This document shows, piece by piece, positions 50,296-59,886 of a stretch of DNA of 64,000 bases. Position numbers and translations under genes: made by a program. The first letter of the stretch is position 1. Every line of letters begins with the position of its first letter. The notes below the pieces were generated by a model that was not told where the DNA came from, made no database searches, and worked only from the letters and a program-made list of their open reading frames with translations. Origin of the DNA: Riemerella anatipestifer_F (lineage in GTDB: Bacteria > Bacteroidota > Bacteroidia > Flavobacteriales > Weeksellaceae); the NCBI RefSeq assembly GCF_037861325.1, contig NZ_JAFELW010000001.1; one strand, given 5' to 3'.

Positions 50296-53247
50296 TTACA
50301 AATCTGGACAACCTTTCTTGGTTAAACATCTCCAACTACTACCATCATACAAACTTATACAGTCCTTAATAGTATCATAAACCAACATTCCCTCAACAGG
50401 ATTCTGTATATCTGAAGGATTAACCCTATTCAGAACAAAACCGACATCTTTACCTTCTAAAACCATAAAAGCTCCTTTACGTTCCATTGGCCAATTATTT
50501 CCTAAGCCGTTATCCCCTGCTCTTCCTAAAGTTGTAACTCCAAAACGAGAATCTAGCACTACCCCTGAAACATTAGCAGGCTTAAAACAAAATTCTTTTC
50601 TAATACCAAAATTAGCATTATCCTCACTAAGCGAATAAACCACCAATTGCCCATCCACTTTTCCATCATTACCTGCTCCTGCTCCTACATTCTCCCCTGT
50701 AGATACCCACCCACTAGGTAAAGAAGATGTTGATGCTTGCGCACCAAGAGGATTTGTTGTTATTATCAATTTATAAAATCTATTTGAAACCAATCCCGGA
50801 ATAGTATAAGACCCATCGGAATTCACTTTCACTGTAGTAATAGGAACTCCATTTTCTCCGTTTTCATCAGCTGTATAAGCCGTTATATAAAGCTGTACTC
50901 CATCTGCTACTCCTATACCTGTTCCATTTACAGTATTATCATCTAATCCATTTAAATCATTAAATACATGACCTGAAATACTAGCCTGACTAATAGGACC
51001 TCCACATAATGTAGAATATACTGATATCTCCATTGTTCTAACAACACACCCATCCCAAGTCATCTTCAGCTTATAAGTACCATCATAAGAAGAATTATAA
51101 CTTGCTATTGCATAATCTTTAGTCGTAGATACCACCGTTCCCGATGGATTAGTCCATTCATAGGTAGCTCCAGGAAAATCTTTCCCAACTAGAGTATAAG
51201 GAGAACCTATACATGGATGAACAGGATTTTCTATGAGATAATCAGCAATTACCCCTACATTAAACCCTGAATCTAGAGAATTACCACAAGCATCTGTAAT
51301 ATTAACATCGTAAGTTTTATTAGGCACTAAATTCTCTATATTATACTTAGATGTAGAAATATTTGTTACCGTAGTCCAAGTAGTTGTTCCATTTTCTCTA
51401 TACTTAATTGTATACGGCATTACACCTGAAAGACTTAAGTAAGCAGTTCCTTTAGCGACATTATCTATCTCACAAGTAGTTGCTAGAACAGAAACTTTAG
51501 GACCAGAAGCCGCTCCTGTTAAAGTAATTGTACTACCTGGAACATAATAATTATAATCTGTACACCACGATGGCATTGTTATTTTCATTCTCGTTATATA
51601 TGTGCCTGCTCGTAAATTACTAAAATTACCCGTTGCATTTTCTTGTAATACTACATTTGGATTATCTGCCGCTAATAATTGTACTGTAGATGAATAACCT
51701 CCATTATAAATTTTTGTAGATGTAATATTTCCTCCACCCGAACATACTGAAGTTCCTTGTGAAGACAAAGATTGCCTCAATGTATTTCTATTATCTCTTA
51801 CTGTAATATTGTAATTGGTTATCACTCCACAAGATTCTACCGAGATAACATAATTACCTGAAAGCACATTGGTCCATGCATATCTATTCGCTTGTAGTCT
51901 AACCGCTTTTACCCCAACATTACTAGGTCCACTGACAATAGTTAAAGTAGCATTATCTAAATCTGGGACATATCCTCTAAACCCTACATAAATTTGCTGC
52001 CCACCCGTTTGTGTAAGAGGCGGTATAAGGCCACATACAGAGTTAAGACTGTGAGTAATAGCTAATGAAGGTGCTGTATTTTTAGGATTATCTAATATTT
52101 TTTCTACATATGTTCCACAAGCATCCGTATGAGTTACTTTATACGAACCTACAGGTACATTTAGTGATACAGTCTCCCCATAATTATTAAACACACCTGT
52201 CTTAACTACTTCACCAGACGCTTGATTGATAACGCTATAAGTAACCGGATACACAAACCCTCTAGTAGAATTTACTAACAGTGTAAGGCTTTCGCTAGGC
52301 GGACACCCCTGTGATGATAAACTAGTTGCAATTTCAGGGGTTAGCAGCGTCTTATAATCTAAAGTATATTGATGCTGCTCACCACAAGCATTTACTGTAG
52401 TTACAAAATATTTTCCAGTGGAAGATTCTGCAAAAGAAAGAGTTTCCCCCTTGAAAAGCCCATCGTAAACTACAGCTCCTGATGAACTATCTTGCTGTAT
52501 TTTTAGTTTAACCCCGGTAGCAGCTAAGAATGTATTAAAATCAATCCCCCCTCTAGTATTAGCATCATAAGCAGCAACTCCTGACAAAGATATTTGCCCA
52601 CAAGCAGAACGCAACACATTAAACCAAAGTTCTATCGGCGGTAATGATGCCTTCACTTCTCTTGTAACTGTTATATAATTACCACATGCATCTTTTATTC
52701 TAATCTGATAAGTTCCAAAAGCACCTACCTCCATCGTGTTGCTAGTAGTATAATTACTTAGAGTATCGTCATAGGCTGGATCATCGCTCTTATAAAAGGA
52801 ATAGGTATATGGTGCCGTACCTCCTGTAACACCTTCCACTGTTAGCACCCCTCCCGCTTTAAAACTTCCACACACACCTGAAACAGAAACATTAGCCCCC
52901 GTCATTGACACATAACCCTCCGCTACCTGAACATCATTAGTAAAATAAACCCTACTCAAATCACTAACACAAGTAGCCTTTACCTGATATGCACCCGCAG
53001 CCAAGCGCTCAAAAGTATGAGAATTACTAGACATTCCCACAACGCTTAATACCAGATTATCCTTTAACAATTCTAATCTTACATTAGTATACTGGCTAAG
53101 ATTAACCGTTATACTACCGTTAGACGCACACGTGTTAGGCACAACCGAATATGTTGCACTCACGTCCCCTGAAGGGCACTGTCCTCTGAGGCTTCCAAAG
53201 GAAAAAAGCACCAACAAAGGAATCAACAAACAATAAAATTTTCTCAT
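50296..53247 (-). CDS. Large secreted repeat protein with an SdrD B-like domain
   Basis: A 983-residue protein with a signal peptide (LLIPLLVLFSFGSLRGQ, about 7-23). It contains seven or so beta-sandwich repeats of about 80-100 residues with recurrent words such as VxxxCG...YxVxVTDACG (for example GSYKVTHTDACGTYV and TYDVNITDACGNSLD). Near residue 755 comes an SdrD B/Cna B-like domain (ISGHVFNDLNGLDDNTVNGTG) and a C-terminal YDT...YDGSSW module shared with the next gene. I see no clear type IX sorting domain. Probably a surface adhesin-like protein; function inferred from layout only. Confidence 0.85.
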   Translation of the reverse strand: MRKFYCLLIPLLVLFSFGSLRGQCPSGDVSATYSVVPNTCASNGSITVNLSQYTNVRLELLKDNLVLSVVGMSSNSHTFERLAAGAYQVKATCVSDLSRVYFTNDVQVAEGYVSMTGANVSVSGVCGSFKAGGVLTVEGVTGGTAPYTYSFYKSDDPAYDDTLSNYTTSNTMEVGAFGTYQIRIKDACGNYITVTREVKASLPPIELWFNVLRSACGQISLSGVAAYDANTRGGIDFNTFLAATGVKLKIQQDSSSGAVVYDGLFKGETLSFAESSTGKYFVTTVNACGEQHQYTLDYKTLLTPEIATSLSSQGCPPSESLTLLVNSTRGFVYPVTYSVINQASGEVVKTGVFNNYGETVSLNVPVGSYKVTHTDACGTYVEKILDNPKNTAPSLAITHSLNSVCGLIPPLTQTGGQQIYVGFRGYVPDLDNATLTIVSGPSNVGVKAVRLQANRYAWTNVLSGNYVISVESCGVITNYNITVRDNRNTLRQSLSSQGTSVCSGGGNITSTKIYNGGYSSTVQLLAADNPNVVLQENATGNFSNLRAGTYITRMKITMPSWCTDYNYYVPGSTITLTGAASGPKVSVLATTCEIDNVAKGTAYLSLSGVMPYTIKYRENGTTTWTTVTNISTSKYNIENLVPNKTYDVNITDACGNSLDSGFNVGVIADYLIENPVHPCIGSPYTLVGKDFPGATYEWTNPSGTVVSTTKDYAIASYNSSYDGTYKLKMTWDGCVVRTMEISVYSTLCGGPISQASISGHVFNDLNGLDDNTVNGTGIGVADGVQLYITAYTADENGENGVPITTVKVNSDGSYTIPGLVSNRFYKLIITTNPLGAQASTSSLPSGWVSTGENVGAGAGNDGKVDGQLVVYSLSEDNANFGIRKEFCFKPANVSGVVLDSRFGVTTLGRAGDNGLGNNWPMERKGAFMVLEGKDVGFVLNRVNPSDIQNPVEGMLVYDTIKDCISLYDGSSWRCLTKKGCPDL

Positions 53248-53266
53248 AACTGTATTTTAAGGGGCG

Positions 53267-53274
53267 CAAATATA
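53267..53274 (-). promoter_or_regulatory. Promoter -7 element of the 983-residue protein gene (TATATTTG)
   Basis: In the minus direction TATATTTG ends 19 bases before the ATG. The adjacent 170 bases to rlmH are AT-rich without further structure. Confidence 0.5.
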
Positions 53275-53444
53275 CTACTTTTTAAACAATGCATTACATA
53301 CTTAATATTAAAAAATTATTAAACAATGTTTAAATTATATTTTTTTTTCTTTTATTTAAGGTAATTTTACAAATAATTAAATCCATACTAAAACTAAACA
53401 GTGAAGAAATTCTCATCAAATAAACAAACTCAAAAAACTATACC

Positions 53445-53918
53445 TCAATCGTTATGATAAGGTTTGCCTTGTAAGATTTGGTCTGCACGGTAGATTTGTT
53501 CTACAAAGAATAGTCTTATCATTTGGTGGGTAAAGGTCATTTTAGAAAGAGAAAGTTTATCGTTGGCTCGTTGGTAAATCTCTTCCGAAAAGCCATACGC
53601 CCCGCCTATCAAGAAACACACCCGCTTAATAGACGCATTCATATAATGATGGATTTGCTCCGAAAAAGCCCTACTGGTAAACTGCTTGCCCTTTTCGTCT
53701 AACAAGATAATGGTATCCGTACTTTCTATATGGTTGAAAAATAGTTTGGCTTCCTCTTTTTTAATCACTTTTGGGGTGAGGTTCTTAGCGTTTTTAATAT
53801 CTGGAAGCTCTACGATGTCAAAATTATAGTATTTGGGTAGCCTTTTATGGTAGTAACTAATGAGGTTTTGTATTTCCTTTTGGTCTGTTTTTCCGATACA
53901 TATCAATTTGAACTGCAT
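53445..53918 (-). CDS. rlmH: 23S rRNA (pseudouridine(1915)-N3)-methyltransferase
   Basis: A 157-residue SPOUT methyltransferase acting on helix 69 of 23S rRNA in the 70S ribosome. The opening FKLICIGKTDQKEIQNLISYYHKRL, the SAM region CFLIGGAYGFSEEIYQRANDKLSLSKMTFTHQMIRLFFVEQIYRA and the terminal HND are characteristic. I use the ATG at 53918, two codons inside the longest frame, as it fits the family start (MQFKLICIG). Confidence 0.95.
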   Translation of the reverse strand: MQFKLICIGKTDQKEIQNLISYYHKRLPKYYNFDIVELPDIKNAKNLTPKVIKKEEAKLFFNHIESTDTIILLDEKGKQFTSRAFSEQIHHYMNASIKRVCFLIGGAYGFSEEIYQRANDKLSLSKMTFTHQMIRLFFVEQIYRADQILQGKPYHND

Positions 53919-53939
53919 AAGCAAAAAATTTATTTTTAA

Positions 53940-53947
53940 TATATTTG
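53940..53947 (+). promoter_or_regulatory. Promoter -7 element of the YihY gene (TATATTTG)
   Basis: TAnnTTTG match 20 bases before the ATG at 53968, located in the 49-base divergent gap from rlmH. Confidence 0.5.
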
Positions 53948-53967
53948 CAGGTACAAATATAGATTTA

Positions 53968-54873
53968 ATGGCGTTAAAGACCCCTAAATTCCTTTTAAAA
54001 ATTCACCGTTTTTTAGATTCTATCCACCTTCCTGTTTTAGAAATCTCTTTGTGGAAGATGTTTGAAATTTATGGGCAAGGGGTATTTAAAAATAATGTGG
54101 TAAAACAAGCCGCTAGTATTTCGTGGAGTTTCTTTTTGAGTATTTTCCCATTCCTGCTGTTTTTACTGTCTATTTTGCCTTATATGCCTCATTATGATAA
54201 GCTCCAATTCTATATTTTTGAGGTATTTATGGCTAATATACTCCCCACACATATGTTGCACGATGTTACGGAATATATACAGAACAGCATTATCCCCAAT
54301 ATGAAAAGCATTAGCAAACTTACCATACTTTTTGCTTTGGTGTTTGCTACTAATGGTACATTTTCCCTCATCAATGGGTTTAATATAAATACGGATTCTA
54401 AAAGGACTTTCATCAGAGAGTACACTATTTCTATCTTAGTTACTCTAGCCTTTGTAACCCTAATACTTCTCTCCCTTTTTGGGATTTACTACTCCGAGGT
54501 AGTGCTGAAATTATTTACACCTAAATACAATCTCAACTGGCTTATTGTTAATCTATCTAAAATTATTGGGTTTATCTCGTTCCCGTTGTTTTATTTTATT
54601 TTGTTGAGCCTCTTCTATTGGGTAGGATGCGTTAAAGTGAAAAGGTGGCTGTCTGCCGTTCCTGGAGCAGTACTCACCACCTTATTATTTGTACTCATTA
54701 CCTATGGATTTATCTTCTACGCTGCAAATTTCGCCAGATACAATGTACTCTACGGCTCAATAGGAACTATTATTTTAGCGATGATTTGGGTTAATCTCAA
54801 CATTATCCTTATTCTCCTAGGCAACGAGCTCAATCTCGCTATAGACCGAGTGAAAAGAAATAAGCTCCCTTAA
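53968..54873 (+). CDS. YihY/BrkB-family inner-membrane protein
   Basis: A 301-residue protein with six membrane helices. Family words include AASISWSFFLSIFPFLLFLLSILPYMP (about 50-76), ATNGTFSLINGFN (about 129-141) and NVLYGSIGTIILAMIWVNLNIILILLGNELNLA (about 259-291), the conserved C-terminal core. The start at 53968 is chosen because the longest frame begins in rlmH. The biochemical role of the family is unsettled; older links to RNase BN are incorrect as far as I know. It ends one base before the convergent btuG-like stop. Confidence 0.93.
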   Translation: MALKTPKFLLKIHRFLDSIHLPVLEISLWKMFEIYGQGVFKNNVVKQAASISWSFFLSIFPFLLFLLSILPYMPHYDKLQFYIFEVFMANILPTHMLHDVTEYIQNSIIPNMKSISKLTILFALVFATNGTFSLINGFNINTDSKRTFIREYTISILVTLAFVTLILLSLFGIYYSEVVLKLFTPKYNLNWLIVNLSKIIGFISFPLFYFILLSLFYWVGCVKVKRWLSAVPGAVLTTLLFVLITYGFIFYAANFARYNVLYGSIGTIILAMIWVNLNIILILLGNELNLAIDRVKRNKLP

Positions 54874-55920
54874 CTACTCCACTACGCTGTTAGGATAAAG
54901 CCCTGTAGAAATGGTTTTCTGTAAACCTGCTTCGTTAAAGAATAAAGCCTTAGCATTTCTGCCATCTAGCCCTACCGCAAAAATCTCATCTAGTTTAGAT
55001 AATCTATAGAAAGAAGTTTCGGAAACTTGAGTACTCTTGGTAAGGTCAGAGCCTACTGCTGCCTTGTGTAGTTTGCCATCTACTAAGAAGAAATAAGACT
55101 GATTAACCTTCACAATTTCCTGAATACTTTCCTTTTTGTCAGGAGTTTGAGCCCAGTCGTAAGTTTTTTCTACTCCAGAGGCAGTAAGCGTCCAAATGCT
55201 ACCGTCCACCGTGCTAGTGTAAGCCCAGTTAGCACTAGCATCGTAAAAGCCATCTCCCTTACAAGTAATAAGCACTTTGTTATCCTCTACTAAATAACCA
55301 TTAGGATTGTAACCAATAGTGTAATATTTCTCTACCGCGTTGCTAGACGGATTGATAACGGCTAGTTTGTTATTTTTGCCCCAACCCCCTTCTAGCAATG
55401 CATAAATCTTATTTTGGAACGAGAATATCTTCTCTACGCCATAATCTACCGATATTTTAGCGACTTTTTTTAAAGTGGCTGCATCTAGCACCAGTATATA
55501 GTCGTCTGTATTATCCCCTGCCTCGCCCCAGTTGGTAATGTAGAGTTTACCATTAACTACCGTCATATATCTAGGGTTCTTAAGCCCTGTGGTTACTTCG
55601 GCTTGTTTCTTCATCGTGTATCTGTTCACTTTTACCAATCTGTTGCCATTATTAACAACAATGTAAAGGTCATCTCCATTTCGGTAAGAAGATTGTGGCG
55701 TATCTCCTAGTGCTTCGCTGTTTACCTTCTGATACACCTCTTCTTCTGTATTAGAAAAACCATAAGAAACATAGTCTATACTCCCATTGTTCTGACCGAA
55801 ATAGCCTTCGTTCAAGATAAAAAAGCCGTTTTCGTAATTTCCTTTTGGAGTGTAGTCTTCGTTTCTGTTACACGCTGTAAGTAATACTACAACCGATAAA
55901 AAAGCTAGTGATTTCTTCAT
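54874..55920 (-). CDS. BtuG-like surface beta-propeller lipoprotein
   Basis: A 348-residue protein with a lipoprotein signal (MKKSLAFLSVVVLLTACN, cysteine at 17), then YncE/DUF5074-type propeller repeats: GNYENGFFILNEGYFGQNNGSIDYVSY (about 28-54), VNNGNRLVKVNRYTMKKQAEVTTGLKNPRYMTVVNGKLYITNWG and YILVLDAATLKKVAKISV. BtuG proteins of Bacteroides are seven-bladed propeller lipoproteins that bind vitamin B12 with extreme affinity and pass it to BtuB. The gene lies 12 bases downstream of a BtuB-like receptor under one cobalamin riboswitch, so the same role is strongly suggested. The length suits a single-domain BtuG. Confidence 0.85.
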   Translation of the reverse strand: MKKSLAFLSVVVLLTACNRNEDYTPKGNYENGFFILNEGYFGQNNGSIDYVSYGFSNTEEEVYQKVNSEALGDTPQSSYRNGDDLYIVVNNGNRLVKVNRYTMKKQAEVTTGLKNPRYMTVVNGKLYITNWGEAGDNTDDYILVLDAATLKKVAKISVDYGVEKIFSFQNKIYALLEGGWGKNNKLAVINPSSNAVEKYYTIGYNPNGYLVEDNKVLITCKGDGFYDASANWAYTSTVDGSIWTLTASGVEKTYDWAQTPDKKESIQEIVKVNQSYFFLVDGKLHKAAVGSDLTKSTQVSETSFYRLSKLDEIFAVGLDGRNAKALFFNEAGLQKTISTGLYPNSVVE

Positions 55921-55932
55921 AAAATATGGATA

Positions 55933-57759
55933 TTAAAAATTAGTTTTTAAAGTAGTTAAAAAATACCTGCCTGGCATAGGATAGCCCTGCATTGTATTAT
56001 AAGACTGGTCTAGAATATTCTGAACTCTAATGTTAAGAGAATTACTAATGTTCTTTAATTTGAAATCAAACCCTAAACCTACATTCCACAAGTGATAAGG
56101 TACTAAAAAATCTCTATTTATCTGGTCTGTGGCTCTCTCCGAAGTGAACAAATGTTCTAGCTCTAAGTGGTATTTTTTCCAATCTAAACTAAACGTATTA
56201 GAGTAGTTCCACCTAGGAATATAGATGAGTGATTTTTGAGTTCGCTGATTATAGGTTTCGGTGTAGGTCAGTAAATTATTAAAATTAAGCCCCACGCCCC
56301 CCCAAACAAAACGATGAGAAGACCTTGCTTGTCCACCTTTGGTAATAACAAAATCTAAATTAGTAGGTGTCCAAAAACCAACATCGTTAGGATACCATAA
56401 TATCCAATCTTTTACCTCACCATAATGCACAGATACTCCTACAGATTGTGTGTTTCTGTATTTATAGCCTACACTCAACTCCCCCATCTTCCCTGCTTCG
56501 GGCTTTAGTAGTGGATTCCCACCTTGTTTCCAATACAAATCGTTAAAGGTAGGTAGCCTGTAAGAAGTGGCATAAGAAGCCTTGATACTTAAATGTTTCA
56601 GAGGCTCTAATTCTACCCCGACATCGTAAGTGATAGGAATGCTAAACAAAGATGAGAACGACTTTCGCAAATTAGCAGAAACTACGCTCCAATCGTTAAA
56701 ATTATAACGGTAATTCACAAACGAATGCCACTCTTTAAGCGGACTAATCCTTAGATTATCTCCACCTCCTGTGGTATATTTGGACTGAAGCCCCAGCGTT
56801 ACCAATGATTTACTAAACGCTAACTTTGCAATATAGTTGGCAAAATAGTTTTCGGCAAAACTAACCGTTCCAACATCTTTAGCATTCATTCTAAACCTAA
56901 AAAACTCTTTGGTATAGGCAGATTGCAACTGCTGTTCAAAGCCTTTATTATGATAAAACCAAGACACTTGCATACGAGTGCTTTCGTCATCTTGAATCTG
57001 TTGTGCTATGGGTTGTGCTTCGGTAGCCCCTACATTTCTAGACGCCCACTGGTTCCAAATATTAAAGGAAATTTTATGCTTCCCACTAAGTTTATAGACG
57101 CTATTAAGGTAAATATCCGCAATATCAAACCCTGAATTTCCTGTTTTACCTTTCTTACCAAATTTATCTCGGAACGGAAATTCATTATCCGAACGAAGGT
57201 AATCCGTTCCAGCATTCCAGCTCCATCTAGAAGTATTGTTCTGTACCGAAAAGCTATTTCTGTTAAGTCCAAAACTTCCTAAAGTATTTTCTAACCTGTA
57301 TTGCGTTTGCTCATTAAAATTAGGATTAAATTCTAAAGCGAACACTCCGCCCAACGCTCCACTCCCGAAACCACTGCTCCCTGAGCCACTACGATAAGTT
57401 AAATTACTATTTAAATTAGAGCTGATAATATTAGCATCTACCTGCCCATTTAAAGAGGAATTGATAGGAATACCTTCCCAAGTAAATAAATGTTGAGACG
57501 GCGAAAGCCCCTTTATAGAAACAGATGCTAAATTGCCATAGCTATAGTTCCTAATAACCGCTCCCGTCTGCTTTTGGAGTAGCCCTTCTATAAAAATCTC
57601 TGGATTGTTCTTTAAGTCAATTTTAACCACCTCGTGCCCCACAGAAAGTGAAGTAGGCGACACCAAATTGATGGCTACGGTATCTATAACCGTTTCCTTC
57701 TGTTGAGCTTGCACAAAAAAGACCGACGATAGACTCGTCAGCAAAACTAATCTTACCAT
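55933..57759 (-). CDS. btuB: BtuB-like TonB-dependent cobalamin receptor
   Basis: A 608-residue TonB-dependent receptor. Signal peptide MVRLVLLTSLSSVFFVQA, plug domain (about 30-150) with FIEGLLQKQTGAVIRNYSYGNLASVSIKGLSPSQHLFTWEGIPINS, then a 22-strand-type barrel ending in MPGRYFLTTLKTNF. BtuB-type length and the riboswitch directly upstream support B12 uptake rather than iron-siderophore uptake. The start at 57759 is chosen because the longer frame would translate the riboswitch. The coding strand holds a run of seven G (plus strand 56295-56301). Confidence 0.92.
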   Translation of the reverse strand: MVRLVLLTSLSSVFFVQAQQKETVIDTVAINLVSPTSLSVGHEVVKIDLKNNPEIFIEGLLQKQTGAVIRNYSYGNLASVSIKGLSPSQHLFTWEGIPINSSLNGQVDANIISSNLNSNLTYRSGSGSSGFGSGALGGVFALEFNPNFNEQTQYRLENTLGSFGLNRNSFSVQNNTSRWSWNAGTDYLRSDNEFPFRDKFGKKGKTGNSGFDIADIYLNSVYKLSGKHKISFNIWNQWASRNVGATEAQPIAQQIQDDESTRMQVSWFYHNKGFEQQLQSAYTKEFFRFRMNAKDVGTVSFAENYFANYIAKLAFSKSLVTLGLQSKYTTGGGDNLRISPLKEWHSFVNYRYNFNDWSVVSANLRKSFSSLFSIPITYDVGVELEPLKHLSIKASYATSYRLPTFNDLYWKQGGNPLLKPEAGKMGELSVGYKYRNTQSVGVSVHYGEVKDWILWYPNDVGFWTPTNLDFVITKGGQARSSHRFVWGGVGLNFNNLLTYTETYNQRTQKSLIYIPRWNYSNTFSLDWKKYHLELEHLFTSERATDQINRDFLVPYHLWNVGLGFDFKLKNISNSLNIRVQNILDQSYNTMQGYPMPGRYFLTTLKTNF

Positions 57760-57800
57760 ATAAAATACTCTTCCTCCGAAAGTTTTTATTAAAAATATTA

Positions 57801-57955
57801 CTCGTTTGGCAGGTCTCCTGACTTTTGCATTTCTACGCCTTCCCGCATAACAATAATACAGTGGCAATAAAATGTAGAAACTTTATTAAAGCAATTTACA
57901 GTTGCGGGGACAGTTCAAGACTTTCACTTGATTCCCTTTTAATTAGCCCAATAGG
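57801..57955 (-). promoter_or_regulatory. Cobalamin riboswitch
   Basis: In the minus direction the sequence runs GGGAATCAAGTGAAAGTC, ACTGTCCCCGCAACTG, then the B12-box core GCCACTG (57859-57865), then GCGGGAAGG and GTCAGGAGACCTGCC. These are the classical conserved pieces of the adenosylcobalamin-type switch in the right order and spacing. It lies between a promoter core and btuB, so it should reduce btuB-btuG expression when B12 is plentiful. Confidence 0.95.
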
Positions 57956-57972
57956 CTAAACCAAAACTTCGG

Positions 57973-57980
57973 CAAAGATA
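57973..57980 (-). promoter_or_regulatory. Promoter -7 element of the riboswitch-btuB-btuG transcript (TATCTTTG)
   Basis: TAnnTTTG in the minus direction, about 18 bases before the riboswitch 5' end, as expected for a leader that carries the whole aptamer. Confidence 0.65.
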
Positions 57981-58029
57981 GTTTTATTTTTGATGTCTAG
58001 GCTCTAAATCACTGCAAAATATTCGCTAT

Positions 58030-59886
58030 TTAGCTTTTTTCTTCTTCCACCTCTTCATCTTCGTCTAGCCAATGTTCATCTTCAAACGAGATATTATCAT
58101 CGGCTAATAAACGAGCTTCTCTTTCTAGAGATTCTTTAATGGTAAATGTCGTATCGCTGTCTATATCTTGTTTCGCTAAACGAATGGTAGAATCATTATC
58201 TATAGCGATAAATCTATTAGCTAATCTTCTTGCAGCGTATTTTCTAAAGCCTGATGCGTTTAAAATATCCACACCCATATTGACCGCCGTTTCCAAGGTT
58301 TCTCTATAAATATTGTGGATACCATCGTTAATAAAATCATAAGCATCTAAACGGTTTCTAGCCCTAACAAATATTTGCAAATGAGGAAAATGAGCCTTTG
58401 CCATTCTAATCATATACTTGTTACTTTCAGGGTCGTCTAAACATAGCACCAATATTTCGGCATTTTCAGCACCTGCTGCTCTCATAATTTCAACCCTTTT
58501 AGCATCGCCGTAATACACTTTAAACCCTTTCTGTCTAAGAAGATTCACACGGTTAGAATCGTTATCCAAGACCGTAGCTTTTATACCACTCACCTTTAAC
58601 AAACGACCAACGGTACTCCCAAAATGCCCAAAGCCTACGATAATTATTTTTTTCTGTTTGATAGGTTCTGAAATTAAATCTGATACAGGTTCTTCAAATT
58701 TAACATTGAAATTGGGAGCGATAACCCTTTCATTTAGCAATAGTAAAAATGGCGTAATCATCATTGAAATCGCCACAACGGAAATCATTTGAGAGCTTAT
58801 CTCTAAATCTAGTAAATTAAGTTTAACGGCAAAAGTGATAATCACAAAGGCAAACTCTCCCACTTGGGACATTCCAAAGGAATAGAGGAAGTTTTGGTCG
58901 TTGCTCATTTTAAACATCTTCCCTACCAAGAACAACACTCCAAACTTAACCAATGTTGCCAAAACAACCATTGAGAATATAAATAATGGGTCTTGCTGTA
59001 TCACATTAAAGTTAATTGTAGAACCTACACTCACAAAGAAAACCGCCAAAAGCAAACCTTTAAATGGGTCTATTTGGCTTTCTAACTCGTGTCTAAATTC
59101 GGTATTGGCGAGCATCACACCTGCCAAAAAGGCTCCCAAAGCGGGGCTTAACCCTGCGAGTAGCATCAACTCGGAAACTCCTACCACCAAGAATAATGAT
59201 GATGCGGTAAGCAACTCATTCATTCCTGAACGAGATACATATCTTAAAAACGGCACAAAGAGATATTTACCCAAAAGAATAAGCACTCCCACACCTAATA
59301 TCACCGAAAAGGGTTGCAGCCATTCTGGTAAATAAGTAATCAGTACTGATTTTTCTCCGCCACCTTCGGATTGCCCTGCCAACATCGGTAACAACGCCAA
59401 AATAGGAATTACCGCTATATCTTGAAACAATAAGGTGGAAAATGAAGCCTCTCCAGATACGGTATTAAATAGGTTTTTTTCCTTTAATGTTTGTAGAACA
59501 ATCGCTGTGGAAGACATAGCAAAAGCCGTAGAAACGACAATATTAGTCGTGGTTTCCCACCCAGCTAAATATAATATAGGAAACAGCAACCCAAAAGTAA
59601 ATGCCATCTGAGAAAAGCCAAGCCCTAGGATACTTTTCCTCATAGCCCAGAATTTACGAGGTTCTAATTCCAGACCAATAATGAAGAGTAACATCACCAC
59701 ACCAAACTCAGTACTGTGCATCACATCTTCTACATTACCTGTTAATTTTAATACGAAAGGTCCTATAATAATACCTCCTAGAATATAGCCTATAACCGAA
59801 CTAAACCCAAACTTCCTTACAATAGGTACCAAAAAAATAGCTGCTCCTAGATAGACTAATGTAATCTTAAATAAACTTTCTGACAT
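58030..59886 (-). CDS. Kef-type monovalent cation:proton antiporter (CPA2) with RCK domain
   Basis: A 618-residue protein. About 12 membrane helices (1-385) contain LAGLSPALGAFLAGVMLANTEFRHELESQIDPFKGLLLAVFFVSVGSTI, the CPA2 signature. A TrkA-N/RCK nucleotide-binding domain follows (about 408-530, IIIVGFGHFGSTVGRLL, ATVLDNDSNRVNLLRQKGFKVYYGDAKR), then an acidic tail (WLDEDEEVEEEKS). Kef systems release K+ in exchange for H+ and are gated by glutathione adducts in Proteobacteria; the gating ligand in Bacteroidota is unclear. Its start overlaps the stop of the flavoprotein gene by one base, so they are translationally coupled. Confidence 0.93.
   Translation of the reverse strand: MSESLFKITLVYLGAAIFLVPIVRKFGFSSVIGYILGGIIIGPFVLKLTGNVEDVMHSTEFGVVMLLFIIGLELEPRKFWAMRKSILGLGFSQMAFTFGLLFPILYLAGWETTTNIVVSTAFAMSSTAIVLQTLKEKNLFNTVSGEASFSTLLFQDIAVIPILALLPMLAGQSEGGGEKSVLITYLPEWLQPFSVILGVGVLILLGKYLFVPFLRYVSRSGMNELLTASSLFLVVGVSELMLLAGLSPALGAFLAGVMLANTEFRHELESQIDPFKGLLLAVFFVSVGSTINFNVIQQDPLFIFSMVVLATLVKFGVLFLVGKMFKMSNDQNFLYSFGMSQVGEFAFVIITFAVKLNLLDLEISSQMISVVAISMMITPFLLLLNERVIAPNFNVKFEEPVSDLISEPIKQKKIIIVGFGHFGSTVGRLLKVSGIKATVLDNDSNRVNLLRQKGFKVYYGDAKRVEIMRAAGAENAEILVLCLDDPESNKYMIRMAKAHFPHLQIFVRARNRLDAYDFINDGIHNIYRETLETAVNMGVDILNASGFRKYAARRLANRFIAIDNDSTIRLAKQDIDSDTTFTIKESLEREARLLADDNISFEDEHWLDEDEEVEEEKS

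Noticed and set aside
57760..57867. N-terminal extension of btuB
   Set aside because: It would translate the 3' part of the cobalamin riboswitch; the start at 57759 gives a proper signal peptide.
58901..59335. A 144-codon open frame on the plus strand
   Set aside because: It lies wholly antisense to the clear antiporter gene, has no family resemblance and a composition expected of a shadow frame.
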